Part shown: one piece after another, positions 45,303 through 54,610 of the stretch | How the letters are laid out: each line of letters starts with the position of its first letter | How positions within the stretch are numbered: the stretch's first letter is position 1 | NCBI GenBank assembly: GCA_021791615.1 | Contig: JAJYWG010000156.1 | Location: 1 to 64,000 of the forward strand | Length of the DNA: 64,000 bases | Direction: 5' to 3' | Origin: Actinomycetes bacterium | Lineage (GTDB): Bacteria; Actinomycetota; Acidimicrobiia; Acidimicrobiales; RAAP-2 | Program-made: the position numbers and the translations under genes | The notes under the pieces: generated by a model | Databases searched by the model: none | What the model was told of the DNA's origin: nothing | The model's input: only the letters and a program-made list of their open reading frames with translations

Positions 45303-47243
45303 TCAGCCCGGGACGGTGTCGGAGCTCCCGGGCGGCACCTTGAGGGCCCACGTCTCGGGGTACCACAGCAGTCCGGCATCCATGGGGTTGTCGCTGATGC
45401 CGGTCGTGTACGAGGACCATGCCAACACGTTCGGCTCGGTAAAGAGCGGCAGGGAGACCATCTGGCTCCAGAGCAGCATGTCGGCTTGGGTGTAGAGCGG
45501 CGCCGCTGTCACCGGATTGAGCTGACGGCCGGCTCGCTCGAGAAGCTGGTCGAGCGCAGGGTCGTCAAAGTTCGACCAATCCTGTGACCCATCGGTCCCG
45601 GGGGGTCCGAGAAGCGTCGTGTACCAGGACTCAGTCTCCGTCGGGTACGGCGTGGCGCTGAAGGCGAGGACGGCGCCCTGGACGCTTCCGGTCGCCAGCG
45701 CTTCTCCGGCAGACGTCGCATCGGGTTCGGGGACCTCCGTGGCTGCGAACCCCGCAGTATCGAGCTGGTCGACGATCACTTGGCCGGCTTGCGCCGCCCA
45801 CTGGTCATGCTGGTCGACGGCGATATCGATTGCCACGGGGGCCCCTGTGGGTGACAGCCATGCGCCCGATGCCGCCTGCGTGTACCCGGCGCCGGTCAGG
45901 AGCCGGGCCGCCGCGGTCGGATCCGCCGTCGGCGGAAATGGTCGCGACGGCGTAGGAGACGTCAGGGATGCCTGTGAGGAGGCAGCCGGAGCGGGTGGGG
46001 ATCCACCCTTCGGCGGCGGAGCCTCTTGCACTTGAATGGGTGGCGGCGTCGGACCGGGATATGCCCCTTGGCTCTGCGCGTAGATGTGGCTGGCTGCGGG
46101 CACGACGTCGCTGTCGGCCCAGCCGACGACTTGGTCCACCAGGCCCTGCCTGTCGATCTCGAGGGCGAGTGCGCGCCTGACTGCGGCATTTGAGGTCAGT
46201 GGTGCTGTGGTCGAGAACTCGAGCTGGACGAACCGTGTCGTCAGCGCCATCGTGCTGCTGACCGCTGGATCGCCCGCCACCTGCTCGAGGAACTGCATGT
46301 CGAACGTGGTCGGCGCGGCCGCCTGCACTGTCCCCTTGGTGATCCACTGGGCGAGCTGGCTCGAGCTTGAGGCGATGCGGACGACGATGCGGTCCAAGTC
46401 CGGCGCCTGGCCCCACCAGTGGGGGTTTCGGACCAGCTCCACTTCGTGTGCTGTGGAGCGGGCGATCTCGAAGGGACCGGCCGACAGGTCGATCCTCGGG
46501 TTCACCGTCTGACATGCCGGGTCCCAGCCGACCTTGTCCATGACCTGGGAAGGCAGCAGGTCGTGGAAGAGCATCTCCCAGTCGGCGAAGTGGTCTTTGA
46601 ACACCACGGTGACCGTCCGGCCGCTCCCGGTCACCGAAGAGATGTCTCGGTAGCCGAGAGTGGTCGTCGAGGTCCCTCCTGTGCCTGTCCCTGCTGCGGG
46701 TCCTGCTCCAGGGCTCCCGCTGCTCCCGCTGCTCCCGCTGCTCCCGCTGCTGCTGCCCTGCTGATGGCGCCAGGCATACGCGAAATCCTGCGCGCTGATG
46801 GGCATGCCGTCCGACCACACGGCGGAGGGGTTGAGCGAGTAGACCACCGTCTGGGGTGTCGTATTGACCACCTCGGCTTGCGTGATCACGGCCGAGTCGT
46901 AGACGGACTCCTCATCGGGGTTCACGATGAACGGGCTGGGCAGGATCGGAGCGAGCAGGGTCGACGCCGCCCATGTCCCGCCTGCTACGGCGTTGGGGTT
47001 ACAGGTTCGAGGGGCTTGGTCGATCCCCAGGGTGAGGGTCCCGCCGATCCCGGCCACCCACGGTGCGTCTTTTGGGAGGCCGGCTGCACCAGCGCCCCTG
47101 GAGGGATCAGCGGCTGGCGTAGTGCCGCAACCAGCGAGCACCAGGGCAGCAAGCGCGGCCGACGCGCACGCGGCCCTGAGCACACTCGCTCGCCAGAGAC
47201 CGGCCGGCCAGCGGGGCTCCCGCCGCTGGCCTCTGTGGCTCAC
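45303..47243 (-). CDS. Family 5 extracellular solute-binding lipoprotein (peptide/nickel type)
   Basis: A 646-residue exported lipoprotein; the lipobox is LAGC with Cys39 after a hydrophobic segment. Family 5 traits include GTLTLGIDQAPRTCNPNAVA, VYSLNPSAVWSDGMPISAQDF and YAWRHQ, and the late LLWSQMVSLPLFTEPNVLAW. It would deliver peptides or similar molecules to an ABC permease, but no permease genes are adjacent. Two low-complexity inserts stand out: SSGSSGSSGSSG after residue 175 and a Pro/Ala-rich one near 430. The GTG start overlaps the secG stop (GTGA), so it is expressed with the glycolytic operon. Confidence 0.87.
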   Translation of the reverse strand: MSHRGQRREPRWPAGLWRASVLRAACASAALAALVLAGCGTTPAADPSRGAGAAGLPKDAPWVAGIGGTLTLGIDQAPRTCNPNAVAGGTWAASTLLAPILPSPFIVNPDEESVYDSAVITQAEVVNTTPQTVVYSLNPSAVWSDGMPISAQDFAYAWRHQQGSSSGSSGSSGSSGSPGAGPAAGTGTGGTSTTTLGYRDISSVTGSGRTVTVVFKDHFADWEMLFHDLLPSQVMDKVGWDPACQTVNPRIDLSAGPFEIARSTAHEVELVRNPHWWGQAPDLDRIVVRIASSSSQLAQWITKGTVQAAAPTTFDMQFLEQVAGDPAVSSTMALTTRFVQLEFSTTAPLTSNAAVRRALALEIDRQGLVDQVVGWADSDVVPAASHIYAQSQGAYPGPTPPPIQVQEAPPPKGGSPPAPAASSQASLTSPTPSRPFPPTADPTAAARLLTGAGYTQAASGAWLSPTGAPVAIDIAVDQHDQWAAQAGQVIVDQLDTAGFAATEVPEPDATSAGEALATGSVQGAVLAFSATPYPTETESWYTTLLGPPGTDGSQDWSNFDDPALDQLLERAGRQLNPVTAAPLYTQADMLLWSQMVSLPLFTEPNVLAWSSYTTGISDNPMDAGLLWYPETWALKVPPGSSDTVPG

Positions 47244-47470
47244 TGCAGCCGAAGGTCCAGCGTCAGGGTCGTGAAGGCGAAGATGATGGCCACGGTCACC
47301 GTGATCCGGTCGAGGTTCCGCTCCACCACCGTGGAACCCTGGGCGGCTGCCCCTACGCTGCCACCGAACATGTCCGAAAGCCCGCCACCCTTCCCGCTGT
47401 GCATCAGGATCAGGAAGATGAGGCCGACGGCGGCCAGGATCTCGACGACGATGTAGATCCACGTGAGCAC
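47240..47470 (-). CDS. secG: Preprotein translocase subunit SecG
   Basis: A 76-residue membrane protein with two helices (IYIVVEILAAVGLIFLILMH and ITVTVAIIFAFTTLTLDL) joined by the conserved loop HSGKGGGLSDMFGG. SecG assists SecYE in protein export. The GTG at 47470 has AAGGGG upstream. It follows tpiA as in most actinobacteria. Confidence 0.93.
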   Translation of the reverse strand: MLTWIYIVVEILAAVGLIFLILMHSGKGGGLSDMFGGSVGAAAQGSTVVERNLDRITVTVAIIFAFTTLTLDLRLQ

Positions 47471-47526
47471 CCGATTTGCCCCTTTGACGTCCTCATGGCC
47501 GCCGATCCGGCAGCCAGCCCTGCACG

Positions 47527-48456
47527 CTAGCAGCCGGAGACCCCCCGGATGATGTCGAGAAAGGCGGGCGCTTGCAGGCTGGCGCCCCCGACAAGGAGCC
47601 CGTCCACGTCGGGCTCCGAGACAAGATCGGCGGCGTTGTCGGGGCTGGCCGAGCCGCCGTACTGGATCCTGAGACGTGCGGCGGTGTCCGCACCGGCCTC
47701 GCGGACGACGATGGAGCGCAGGAAGCCGCAGGCGTCCTCGGCGTCGACCGGGGTGGCTGCGGTCCCCGAGCCGATGGCCCAGACGGGCTCGTAGGCGAGG
47801 ACCATGCCGGCAACCTCTTCGGGAGCGAGCTTCTCGATGGCGGCCAGAAGCTGGTGCTCCAGACGTGCCTCGGTCCGTCCTGCTTGACGTTCGTCGGCGG
47901 TCTCCCCGACGCAGCACACCGGCGTCATGCCGTGGCGCAGGACAGCTCGCAGGGTTGCCGCCACAACGGCGTCATCCATCGCGTAGAGCTGGCGCCGCTC
48001 CGAGTGGCCGACGAGCACGTAGCGAACGCCAAGTCTGGCGAGCATCCGCGGGCTCACCTCTCCGGTGAACGGGCCGGCATCGTGCTCCGAGCAGTGCTGG
48101 GCGCCGAGTGCGATCGGGATCCCCTCGCCGTCGACCAGCGACTGGACGGTCCGGATATCCGTGAACGGTGGGTGCACCGAGACATCGACCGCCGCGACGT
48201 CTTCTGGCTTCAGCCGCAAGCCGAGGTCCCGCACGGCGTGGAGCGCCTCGATGTGGTCGTGGTGCATCTTCCAGTTGCCGCTCACCAGAGGTCGCCGGCT
48301 GGGCGCCTGAGAGCGCTTGCTTGCAGCCGAGGCATGCGAGGAGTGGGGAGCACCGCCGGCGCCGGAAGGGCCGGGAGCACCGCCGGCACCGGAAGGGCCG
48401 GGAGCACCGCCAGGATCGAAAGCATCGGACATGGCGCGGGCAGGGGGTTCGGTCAT
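47527..48456 (-). CDS. tpiA: Triosephosphate isomerase with N-terminal extension
   Basis: Interconverts DHAP and glyceraldehyde 3-phosphate. Catalytic residues are Lys63 in SGNWKMH, the His in LVGHSERR and the Glu in AYEPVWAIGSG; the phosphate loop is YGGSASPDN. Normal TIM starts almost at the NWKM strand, but here 55 residues precede it, including two copies of GGAPGPSGAG. No start codon exists closer to the core except a GTG too near the active Lys, so the extension is probably translated, starting at M1 or M9. Confidence 0.93.
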   Translation of the reverse strand: MTEPPARAMSDAFDPGGAPGPSGAGGAPGPSGAGGAPHSSHASAASKRSQAPSRRPLVSGNWKMHHDHIEALHAVRDLGLRLKPEDVAAVDVSVHPPFTDIRTVQSLVDGEGIPIALGAQHCSEHDAGPFTGEVSPRMLARLGVRYVLVGHSERRQLYAMDDAVVAATLRAVLRHGMTPVCCVGETADERQAGRTEARLEHQLLAAIEKLAPEEVAGMVLAYEPVWAIGSGTAATPVDAEDACGFLRSIVVREAGADTAARLRIQYGGSASPDNAADLVSEPDVDGLLVGGASLQAPAFLDIIRGVSGC

Positions 48457-48471
48457 GGCCTGCAGGCCGCC

Positions 48472-49674
48472 TCAGCCCGCTTGGGGGCGCAACCGGCGGC
48501 CCGGCGCATTCACTGCGTCACGCAGTGCGGCAAGCCCAGGGAGATCGCCCAGCTCGACCAACGCGAGGCTCGCACCTCCCCCGGTCGACAAGAAGTCGAC
48601 GCTCTGTGCCAAACCGAGCCGGTCGAGCACACCCGCACTGTCTCCGCCGCCCACGACGGTGAAACCGGGACAGGAGGCGACAGCTTGGGCCACGCCAGCG
48701 GTGCCCGAAGAGAAGCGGTCGTCTTCCACCGCGCCGAGCGGCCCGTTCCACAGCACGGTGCCGGCCGTCACGATCGCGCTACTGAATGCCTGGGCCGTCT
48801 CGGGGCCGATGTCCAGACCGCACCAGCCGTCGGGGAGGTCACGGCCCATGACCTTCACGTCTCCCCGCGGCCCGCTAGGGGGCGACTCCGCGCCGTAGAC
48901 CCCTCCTGGTTCCAACGCCACTACATCGGTGGGCAGCAGGATCTCGGCTCCCGAGTGGAGCAGGCGCCGGCAGTCCTCGACGTGGCTCAGGTCCACCAGG
49001 GATGCGCCAACCCCGTAGCCCATCGCCGCGAGGAAGGTGAAGGCCATCGCACCCCCGATCGCCAGCACGTCCACCCGTCGGGCCAGCGCGTCCAGGACCC
49101 CGAGCTTGTCGGCGACTTTGGCGCCCCCGACCACGCCGACGAACGGCCGGGCTGGCTGGTCCAGGAGCCTCCCGAGGACCTCGACTTCGACTGCCAGCCG
49201 GCGACCGGCGGCACTCGGCAGCAGCGCCGGAAGCCCGACGATGGAGGCATGTCGGCGATGCGAGACGCCGAAGGCCTCGTTCACGTAGCCGTCGAAACCC
49301 TGTGCCAGCGAACGCGCGTAGGCGGGGTCGTTGGCCTTTTCCCCGGGAAAGAACCTGAGGTTCTCGAGCATCGTGACCCCCGGGCACAGCTCGGCCAGGC
49401 GAGCGGCGACCGGCGCGATCGCCCAACGCGGGTCCGGCGCCCCTTCGGGACGGCCAAGGTGGCTGCAGGCGGTGACCTCTGCACCTTGGGCCTGGAGCCA
49501 CTCGAGAGTGGGAAGCGCCGTACGGATCCGGAAATCGTCGGCGACCACCATGACGCCTTCCTCGCCCTCTTGGAGTGGGGTGTTGAAATCGGCGCGCACG
49601 AGGACCCGTGCTCCTCGGACGTCGGGCAGGTCCTCGAGGACGGGCAGCGCCTCGCGCAGCTCGCTCCCGGTCAT
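48472..49674 (-). CDS. pgk: Phosphoglycerate kinase
   Basis: Transfers phosphate from 1,3-bisphosphoglycerate to ADP. The signature VLVRADFNTPLQ is near residue 24, CSHLGRPEG and LENLRFFPGE follow, and the nucleotide-binding domain has FVGVVGGAKVADKL and VVGGGDSAGV. 400 residues is normal. The ATG overlaps the gap stop (ATGA), coupling the two. Confidence 0.96.
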   Translation of the reverse strand: MTGSELREALPVLEDLPDVRGARVLVRADFNTPLQEGEEGVMVVADDFRIRTALPTLEWLQAQGAEVTACSHLGRPEGAPDPRWAIAPVAARLAELCPGVTMLENLRFFPGEKANDPAYARSLAQGFDGYVNEAFGVSHRRHASIVGLPALLPSAAGRRLAVEVEVLGRLLDQPARPFVGVVGGAKVADKLGVLDALARRVDVLAIGGAMAFTFLAAMGYGVGASLVDLSHVEDCRRLLHSGAEILLPTDVVALEPGGVYGAESPPSGPRGDVKVMGRDLPDGWCGLDIGPETAQAFSSAIVTAGTVLWNGPLGAVEDDRFSSGTAGVAQAVASCPGFTVVGGGDSAGVLDRLGLAQSVDFLSTGGGASLALVELGDLPGLAALRDAVNAPGRRLRPQAG

Positions 49675-50702
49675 GGTGTGCCCGTTCCCAAGGCGACGAT
49701 GGTGCAGAGATCGACCAGGCGGTTCGAGTAGCCCCACTCGTTGTCGTACCAGCCTTGGGCCTTCACGAGGGTCGAAGTGGTGCCGAGCGGCTGGACCATG
49801 GTGAGCCCGGCATCGAAGATGCACGACGCCGGGCTGCCGACGATGTCGGTCGAGACGATCGGGTCGTCGGTGTAGCTGAGCACACGTGCCAACGGCCCGA
49901 TCGTGGCTGCGGCCTCGAAGGCGGAGTTGACGTCGTCGATACCGACGGCACCCCGGACGACGGCGGTGAAGTCGGTGATGGAGCCGACGGGCACAGGCAC
50001 TCGGAGGGCGCCACCGTCCAGGCGGCCTTTCATCGATGCCAGCACGAGGCTGGTGGCTCGGGCCGCGCCGGTCGAAGCCGGCACGATGTTGACCGCGGCC
50101 GCCCGGGCCCGGCGGAGGTCCTTGTGGGGGAGGTCCAGAAGGTTCTGGTCGTTGGTGTAGGCGTGCACGGTCGTCATGAGGCCGCCTTCGATCCCGAACG
50201 CGTCGTCGATCACCTTCACCATCGGGACGAAACAGTTCGTCGTGCACGACGCGTTCGACACGACGAGATGGCTGTCGGGGTCGAATGTGCCATCGTTGAC
50301 TCCCACCACAAAAGTGGCGTCTGCGTCAGGTGAGGGAGCAGAGATCACGACCCGGTTCGCGCCCGCCTTGAGGTGCAGTGCGGCGTCGTCGCGTGCAGTG
50401 AAGCGTCCGGTCGACTCGACGACGACGTCGACCCCCAAGTCCCCCCAGGGCAACGCCGAGGGCTCCCGCTCGGCCAGCACACGGATGGTCCGGTCCCCCA
50501 CCACGAGGTCGTCTCCTCGGACGCTGACCTCGATCCCGAGCGAGCCCTGGCTCGAGTCGTAGCGCAGGAGGTGTGCGTTGGTCTCGGGCGAGGTGAGGTC
50601 GTTCACCGCCACCACGTCGACGTCGGCTCCGCGCTGGATCACCGCCCGGAGGAAATTCCTCCCGATGCGCCCGAAACCGTTGACTCCCACCCGCACGGTC
50701 AT
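49671..50702 (-). CDS. gap: Glyceraldehyde-3-phosphate dehydrogenase
   Basis: NAD-dependent oxidation and phosphorylation of glyceraldehyde 3-phosphate. The NAD-binding motif VGVNGFGRIGRN opens the protein, the catalytic Cys153 is in SNASCTTNC, and HAYTNDQNLLD and WYDNEWGYS are conserved. A good ribosome binding site (GAGGAGGAA) precedes the ATG at 50702. First of the gap-pgk-tpiA-secG series. In most actinobacteria whiA lies between yvcK and gap; only 66 bases separate them here. Confidence 0.97.
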   Translation of the reverse strand: MTVRVGVNGFGRIGRNFLRAVIQRGADVDVVAVNDLTSPETNAHLLRYDSSQGSLGIEVSVRGDDLVVGDRTIRVLAEREPSALPWGDLGVDVVVESTGRFTARDDAALHLKAGANRVVISAPSPDADATFVVGVNDGTFDPDSHLVVSNASCTTNCFVPMVKVIDDAFGIEGGLMTTVHAYTNDQNLLDLPHKDLRRARAAAVNIVPASTGAARATSLVLASMKGRLDGGALRVPVPVGSITDFTAVVRGAVGIDDVNSAFEAAATIGPLARVLSYTDDPIVSTDIVGSPASCIFDAGLTMVQPLGTTSTLVKAQGWYDNEWGYSNRLVDLCTIVALGTGTP

Positions 50703-50768
50703 CCTCTCGCGTTCCTCCTCAGGTGGCCGCGTCCTGCGGCGCCCGCCCCAGCCTTCCACCTCGGCCGG

Positions 50769-51674
50769 TCAAGACAGTAGACCGGCCAGCGCGTTCGCCA
50801 GTCTTGCAGGGTCGTGGACCAGTCCGTTGGGACCCGCCAGTGGGACGTCGAGGACCGGCAGGTCCAGGGAGCCCAGCGCCAGGCCGGCGTTCGAGTCCCA
50901 GAGCACCAAGTCGACCTCCACCCCGTGCTCCCGCAGTGCTGCGACGTGGGCCGCGACGTCGTACCCGGCCGTCTCCGGGGTCTGGGGGCGAAGGTTGCAG
51001 ACGTAGACCTTCTGGGCGCTCGAACTGGCCAGCGCGTCGCCGATCCCTCGGACCGCGGCGGCCGCGAGGACGCTGGTGTACAGCGAACCAGGCCCGATGA
51101 CGACCTGGTCCGCGTCGGCCAGGGCGGACAGCGCCTCAGGTGGTGGGCTCGCGCCTTCGGGGACCAACGAGACCCGGCGGATGCTGGCGGTCGCCGCCAC
51201 GGCTACTTGGCCGTTCACCTCACCGCGGTCGGACATCGCTTTCAAGGTCACCTTCTCGGTCGTGGCCGGCAGCACCCTCCCGGCGGCGCCGAGAAGTTCG
51301 GCCGCGGCGTCGATACCGGCGACCAGGCCACCGGTGGCCTCGATGAGACCGGCGAGGACCAGGTTCCCCAGTGCGTGACCGGCCAGCTCCCCGGGTCTGG
51401 CGCTGGTGTCGAAGCGGTGCTCGAACGCGCGGGCGAGCACCGAAGAGGGCTCGGCGAGGGCGACGAGGCATTTTCGCATGTCGCCCAAGGCCACCACTCC
51501 GAGCTCCTGGCGCAGCCGCCCGGTGGAGCCACCGTCGTCGGCGACCGAGACGACTGCGGTGAGGTGGGATGCGTAGCACCGCGCCGCTCTGAGGGTCACC
51601 GCGGTACCGTGCCCGCCGCCGATGGCAACGACCCGCGGCACCGAGGTATGGCCGGCAGGGGTCCGCGTGCTCAC
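50769..51674 (-). CDS. yvcK: Gluconeogenesis factor YvcK/CofD-like
   Basis: A 301-residue member of the YvcK (UPF0052/CofD-like) family. The nucleotide-sugar binding motif VVAIGGGHGTAVTLRA opens it; VVSVADDGGSTGRLRQELG, GNLVLAGLIEATGG and VIGPGSLYTSVL are diagnostic. YvcK affects cell wall precursor and carbon metabolism in Bacillus and binds UDP-sugars. The GTG start overlaps the rapZ stop (GTGA). Confidence 0.93.
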   Translation of the reverse strand: MSTRTPAGHTSVPRVVAIGGGHGTAVTLRAARCYASHLTAVVSVADDGGSTGRLRQELGVVALGDMRKCLVALAEPSSVLARAFEHRFDTSARPGELAGHALGNLVLAGLIEATGGLVAGIDAAAELLGAAGRVLPATTEKVTLKAMSDRGEVNGQVAVAATASIRRVSLVPEGASPPPEALSALADADQVVIGPGSLYTSVLAAAAVRGIGDALASSSAQKVYVCNLRPQTPETAGYDVAAHVAALREHGVEVDLVLWDSNAGLALGSLDLPVLDVPLAGPNGLVHDPARLANALAGLLS

Positions 51675-52525
51675 CGGTCGACGTCCCGGTGGAACGAGGT
51701 TGCGGCAATGCCGCGCGCGTGCAGGCGTTCGGCAAGGGCGTCGGCCATGACGACGGACCGGTGACGCCCGCCGGTGCACCCCATCGCCACCGTGAGGTAC
51801 GACTTGCCCTCGCGGGCGAACGCAGGCACGAGGGACGCGAGCAGGTCGTCGACGGCGGCGAGGAACGCCTTGGCCTCGGGTTGGTCGAGGACGAAGCGGC
51901 GCACCTCCTCGTCTCGCCCGCTCAGGTCCCGGAGCTGGTCGACCCAGTATGGATTGGGCAGGAAGCGGCAGTCGAAGACCAGGTCGACGTCGAGTGGGAT
52001 CCCGTGCTTGTAGCCAAAGGACACCACCGAGGTCTGCATGTGCGTGTCAGCGGCGCTGCCGCCGAACAGCTCGATGATCCGCCGTCGGAGCTGGTTCGTG
52101 TTCAGCTCACCGGTGTCGAGGATGACGTCGGCACGGCTACGGAGAGGCCCGAGGAGGCGACGCTCCTCGGTGATGGACTCCTCCACGCCGCGAGCGGCCA
52201 GTGGATGCCGACGACGGGTGCCTTCGTAGCGCCGTACCAGGACCTCGTCGGAGGCGTCCAGGAACAGGACGCGCACGCGGTGGCGGGCCTGGGCCAGCCC
52301 GTCGAGCACCGGCGCGACGTCGTCGAGGTCTTCGCTGCCGGCGCGCCCGATCACCAGCGCCACCCGCTCGGTCTCCGAGCCGGGCCGGCCGACGAGCTCG
52401 GCGACTTTGGGGATGAGGGACGACGGCAGGTTGTCGATGACGAACCAGCCCACGTCCTCCAAGGTTGCAGCCGCGGTGGAGCGACCGGCGCCCGACATGC
52501 CCGAGACGACCAGGAATTCGCTCAT
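51671..52525 (-). CDS. rapZ: RapZ/YvcJ family nucleotide-binding protein
   Basis: A 284-residue protein; the Walker A is GMSGAGRSTAA with Arg in place of Lys, as in several actinobacterial members. VIDNLPSSLIPKVAELVGR and the C-terminal GCTGGRHRSVVMADALAERL are family signatures. In E. coli RapZ directs decay of the small RNA GlmZ and so controls glucosamine synthesis; the role in actinobacteria is not established. GGAGGAG precedes the ATG. It lies between uvrC and yvcK as is usual. Confidence 0.93.
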   Translation of the reverse strand: MSEFLVVSGMSGAGRSTAAATLEDVGWFVIDNLPSSLIPKVAELVGRPGSETERVALVIGRAGSEDLDDVAPVLDGLAQARHRVRVLFLDASDEVLVRRYEGTRRRHPLAARGVEESITEERRLLGPLRSRADVILDTGELNTNQLRRRIIELFGGSAADTHMQTSVVSFGYKHGIPLDVDLVFDCRFLPNPYWVDQLRDLSGRDEEVRRFVLDQPEAKAFLAAVDDLLASLVPAFAREGKSYLTVAMGCTGGRHRSVVMADALAERLHARGIAATSFHRDVDR

Positions 52526-52557
52526 CGCTCCTCCAGTCTCTCTCACCGGCGACCGGG

Positions 52558-52656
52558 ATGCGTGCTGGCACTCCCCCAGCGCCAGGCGGGTTGCGTGCTG
52601 GCACTCCCCCAGCGCCAGGCGGGTTGCGCGCTGGCACTCCCCCAGCGCCAGGCGGG
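52558..52656. repeat. 33-bp tandem repeat, three units
   Basis: Units start at 52558, 52591 and 52624 and differ at only a few bases; each contains CTGGCACTCCCCCAGCGCCA. Within each unit GCTGG can pair with CCAGC to form a small hairpin. The array fills the gap between the uvrC stop and the rapZ start. Confidence 0.9.
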
Positions 52657-52674
52657 TTGCGCCCCGGCCGGCCG

Positions 52675-54585
52675 TCAGGCGCCGTGCAGCTTCTCGAAGA
52701 CCGCCTCGGCCACGTCTCCGGGAAGCCAAGAGAGGCGCCGAAGGTCCTCGAGGGACGCAGCCCGCACTGCCCGGACCCCTCCCAGGTCCCGCAGGAGCCG
52801 CCCTCGCCGAGCCGGGCCCAGGCCGCGCACCCCGTCGAGCTCGCCCGCAGTCATCCGCGCGCCCCGACGCTGGCGGTGGTACGAGATGGCGAAACGGTGG
52901 GCCTCGTCGCGCACTCGCTGGAGCAGGTAGAGCGCCTCGGAGCCACGGGCCAGGCGCACTGGCTCGGGTCGGCCCGGTCGGTAGATCTCCTCGAATTGCT
53001 TGGCCAGGGCCGCCAGCTCGATGGGGTCCTGGAGCCCCGCAGCCTCGAGGTCAACCTCTGCCAGCACACGTTGCCCGACGGAGAGCTGGCCCTTGCCACC
53101 GTCGAGGAGGAGGAGGTGAGGCGGGTAGGCGAATTTGCGGCGGGGAGCACCATCGCCGGCTGGTGAGCCACGTTCGTCGACCAACGCCCGTAGACGCCGC
53201 TCGAGCACCTCGCCCATGGCGGCGTAGTCGTCGTTGCCGGCGACGCTCTTCACCGAGAAACGCCGGTAGTCGGACTTCTTGGGCAGCCCGTCCTCGAAGA
53301 CCACCATCGATCCCACGTAGTCGGTCCCCTGGAGGTGGCTCATGTCGTAGCACTCGATACGCAGCGGAGGCTGGTCCAGTCCCAGAGCTTCGGCCAGCTC
53401 GACCAGAGCTCGCGACCGGCTTGCGTGATCCTGGGCCCGGTGGAGGCGGTGGCGCGCCAGGGCTTCCTCGGCGTTCCGCTGCACGGTCTCTTGGAGGGCC
53501 CGCTTGGGGCCGCGAATGGGCACCCCGAGCTCGACCCGGCTCCCTCGCAGCGTGGAAAGCCAGGCGGTGAGCACATCGGGCGAGGGCGGAAGCGCGGGGA
53601 CGAGGATCCGGCGGGGCACGTCGGCCTCCGGCGCCCCGTAGAGCGCTTCGACGACGCGGCCGACCAGCTCGGGCGTCGTGAGCTCCTCGACCTTGTCGGC
53701 AACGGATCCGCTGCGCCCGACGACCCGCCCCCGGCGTACATGGAACACCTGCACCGCAGCTTCCAGCTCGTCTTCGGCGAGCGCGATCAGATCGAGGTCT
53801 TCGGGCGAGGCCGAGACCATGAGCTGGCTCTCAGCCGCCTGGCGCACGGCGGCCAGGCGGTCTCGCAGGCGGGCGGCGCGCTCGTACTCGAGCGCCGCGG
53901 CGGCCTGGGACATCTCATCCTCCAGACGCCGCACCACCGGCGCCGTCTCGCCCCCGAGGAAGGCCATCAGGTCCCCGACAAGCTCCCGGTAGTGCTCTTC
54001 GGTCACTGCACCGACGCACGGTCCCGAGCAGCGCTCGATGTCGTAGAGGAGGCAGGGCCGGCCGAGCCGCTCGTGCCGGCGGAACTTGGCGTCCGAGCAG
54101 GTGCGGACCGGAAAGCTCTTCAGCAACAGGTCGAGGGTCTCCCGGATGGCCCCGACATGGCCGTAGGGTCCGAAGTAGCGCACGCCTTTGCGCTTCTTGC
54201 CGCGGACGACGGCAGGACGGGGCCAGCGGTCCGCGACGGTGACCGCCAGCCAGGGGTAGCTCTTGTCGTCCTTCAACCGGACGTTGAAGCGCGGCTGATG
54301 GGCCTGGATGAGGGCATGTTCCAGCATCAGGGCCTCGACCTCGGTCGCCACCACGACCCACTCGACCCGTGCCGCCTGGGCCACCATCTGGGCCGTGCGC
54401 GACGGCAAGCCGGCCGGGTCCTGCCAGTACGAGGCAAGGCGGTGCCGCAGGGACTTGGCCTTGCCGACGTAGATCACCCGGTCCTCGGCATCGAGGAATT
54501 GGTACGAACCTGGCGCATCGGGAACAGAGGAGCTGGGCGGCCGCACGAGCACCCTCCAACTCTCGCGCCGATCCGGTGGCGTCAT
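52675..54585 (-). CDS. uvrC: Excinuclease ABC subunit C
   Basis: UvrC makes both incisions in nucleotide excision repair. The N-terminal GIY-YIG domain contains PGSYQFLDAEDRVIYVGKAK; C-x-n cluster residues follow in VRTCSDAKF and CLLYDIERCSGPC; the UVR motif region is about residues 210-245; the RNase H-like C-terminal nuclease has IECYDMSHLQGTDYVGSMVV and LLLLDGGKGQL; two helix-hairpin-helix motifs end it. The ATG at 54585 gives 636 residues, the usual size. The opposite strand is also open over a long distance, but that is a composition effect. Confidence 0.96.
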   Translation of the reverse strand: MTPPDRRESWRVLVRPPSSSVPDAPGSYQFLDAEDRVIYVGKAKSLRHRLASYWQDPAGLPSRTAQMVAQAARVEWVVVATEVEALMLEHALIQAHQPRFNVRLKDDKSYPWLAVTVADRWPRPAVVRGKKRKGVRYFGPYGHVGAIRETLDLLLKSFPVRTCSDAKFRRHERLGRPCLLYDIERCSGPCVGAVTEEHYRELVGDLMAFLGGETAPVVRRLEDEMSQAAAALEYERAARLRDRLAAVRQAAESQLMVSASPEDLDLIALAEDELEAAVQVFHVRRGRVVGRSGSVADKVEELTTPELVGRVVEALYGAPEADVPRRILVPALPPSPDVLTAWLSTLRGSRVELGVPIRGPKRALQETVQRNAEEALARHRLHRAQDHASRSRALVELAEALGLDQPPLRIECYDMSHLQGTDYVGSMVVFEDGLPKKSDYRRFSVKSVAGNDDYAAMGEVLERRLRALVDERGSPAGDGAPRRKFAYPPHLLLLDGGKGQLSVGQRVLAEVDLEAAGLQDPIELAALAKQFEEIYRPGRPEPVRLARGSEALYLLQRVRDEAHRFAISYHRQRRGARMTAGELDGVRGLGPARRGRLLRDLGGVRAVRAASLEDLRRLSWLPGDVAEAVFEKLHGA

Positions 54586-54610
54586 CGCCGGCTTCGCGCG
54601 CACCGGGCAC

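Noticed and set aside
46700..46765. GCTCCC/GCTGCT repeats read as a mobile repeat
   Set aside because: They are in frame inside the family 5 binding protein and encode a Ser/Gly linker.
52558..52656. 33-bp repeats considered as a CRISPR array
   Set aside because: The units are directly adjacent with no spacers and no cas genes are present. The same applies to the other tandem arrays.
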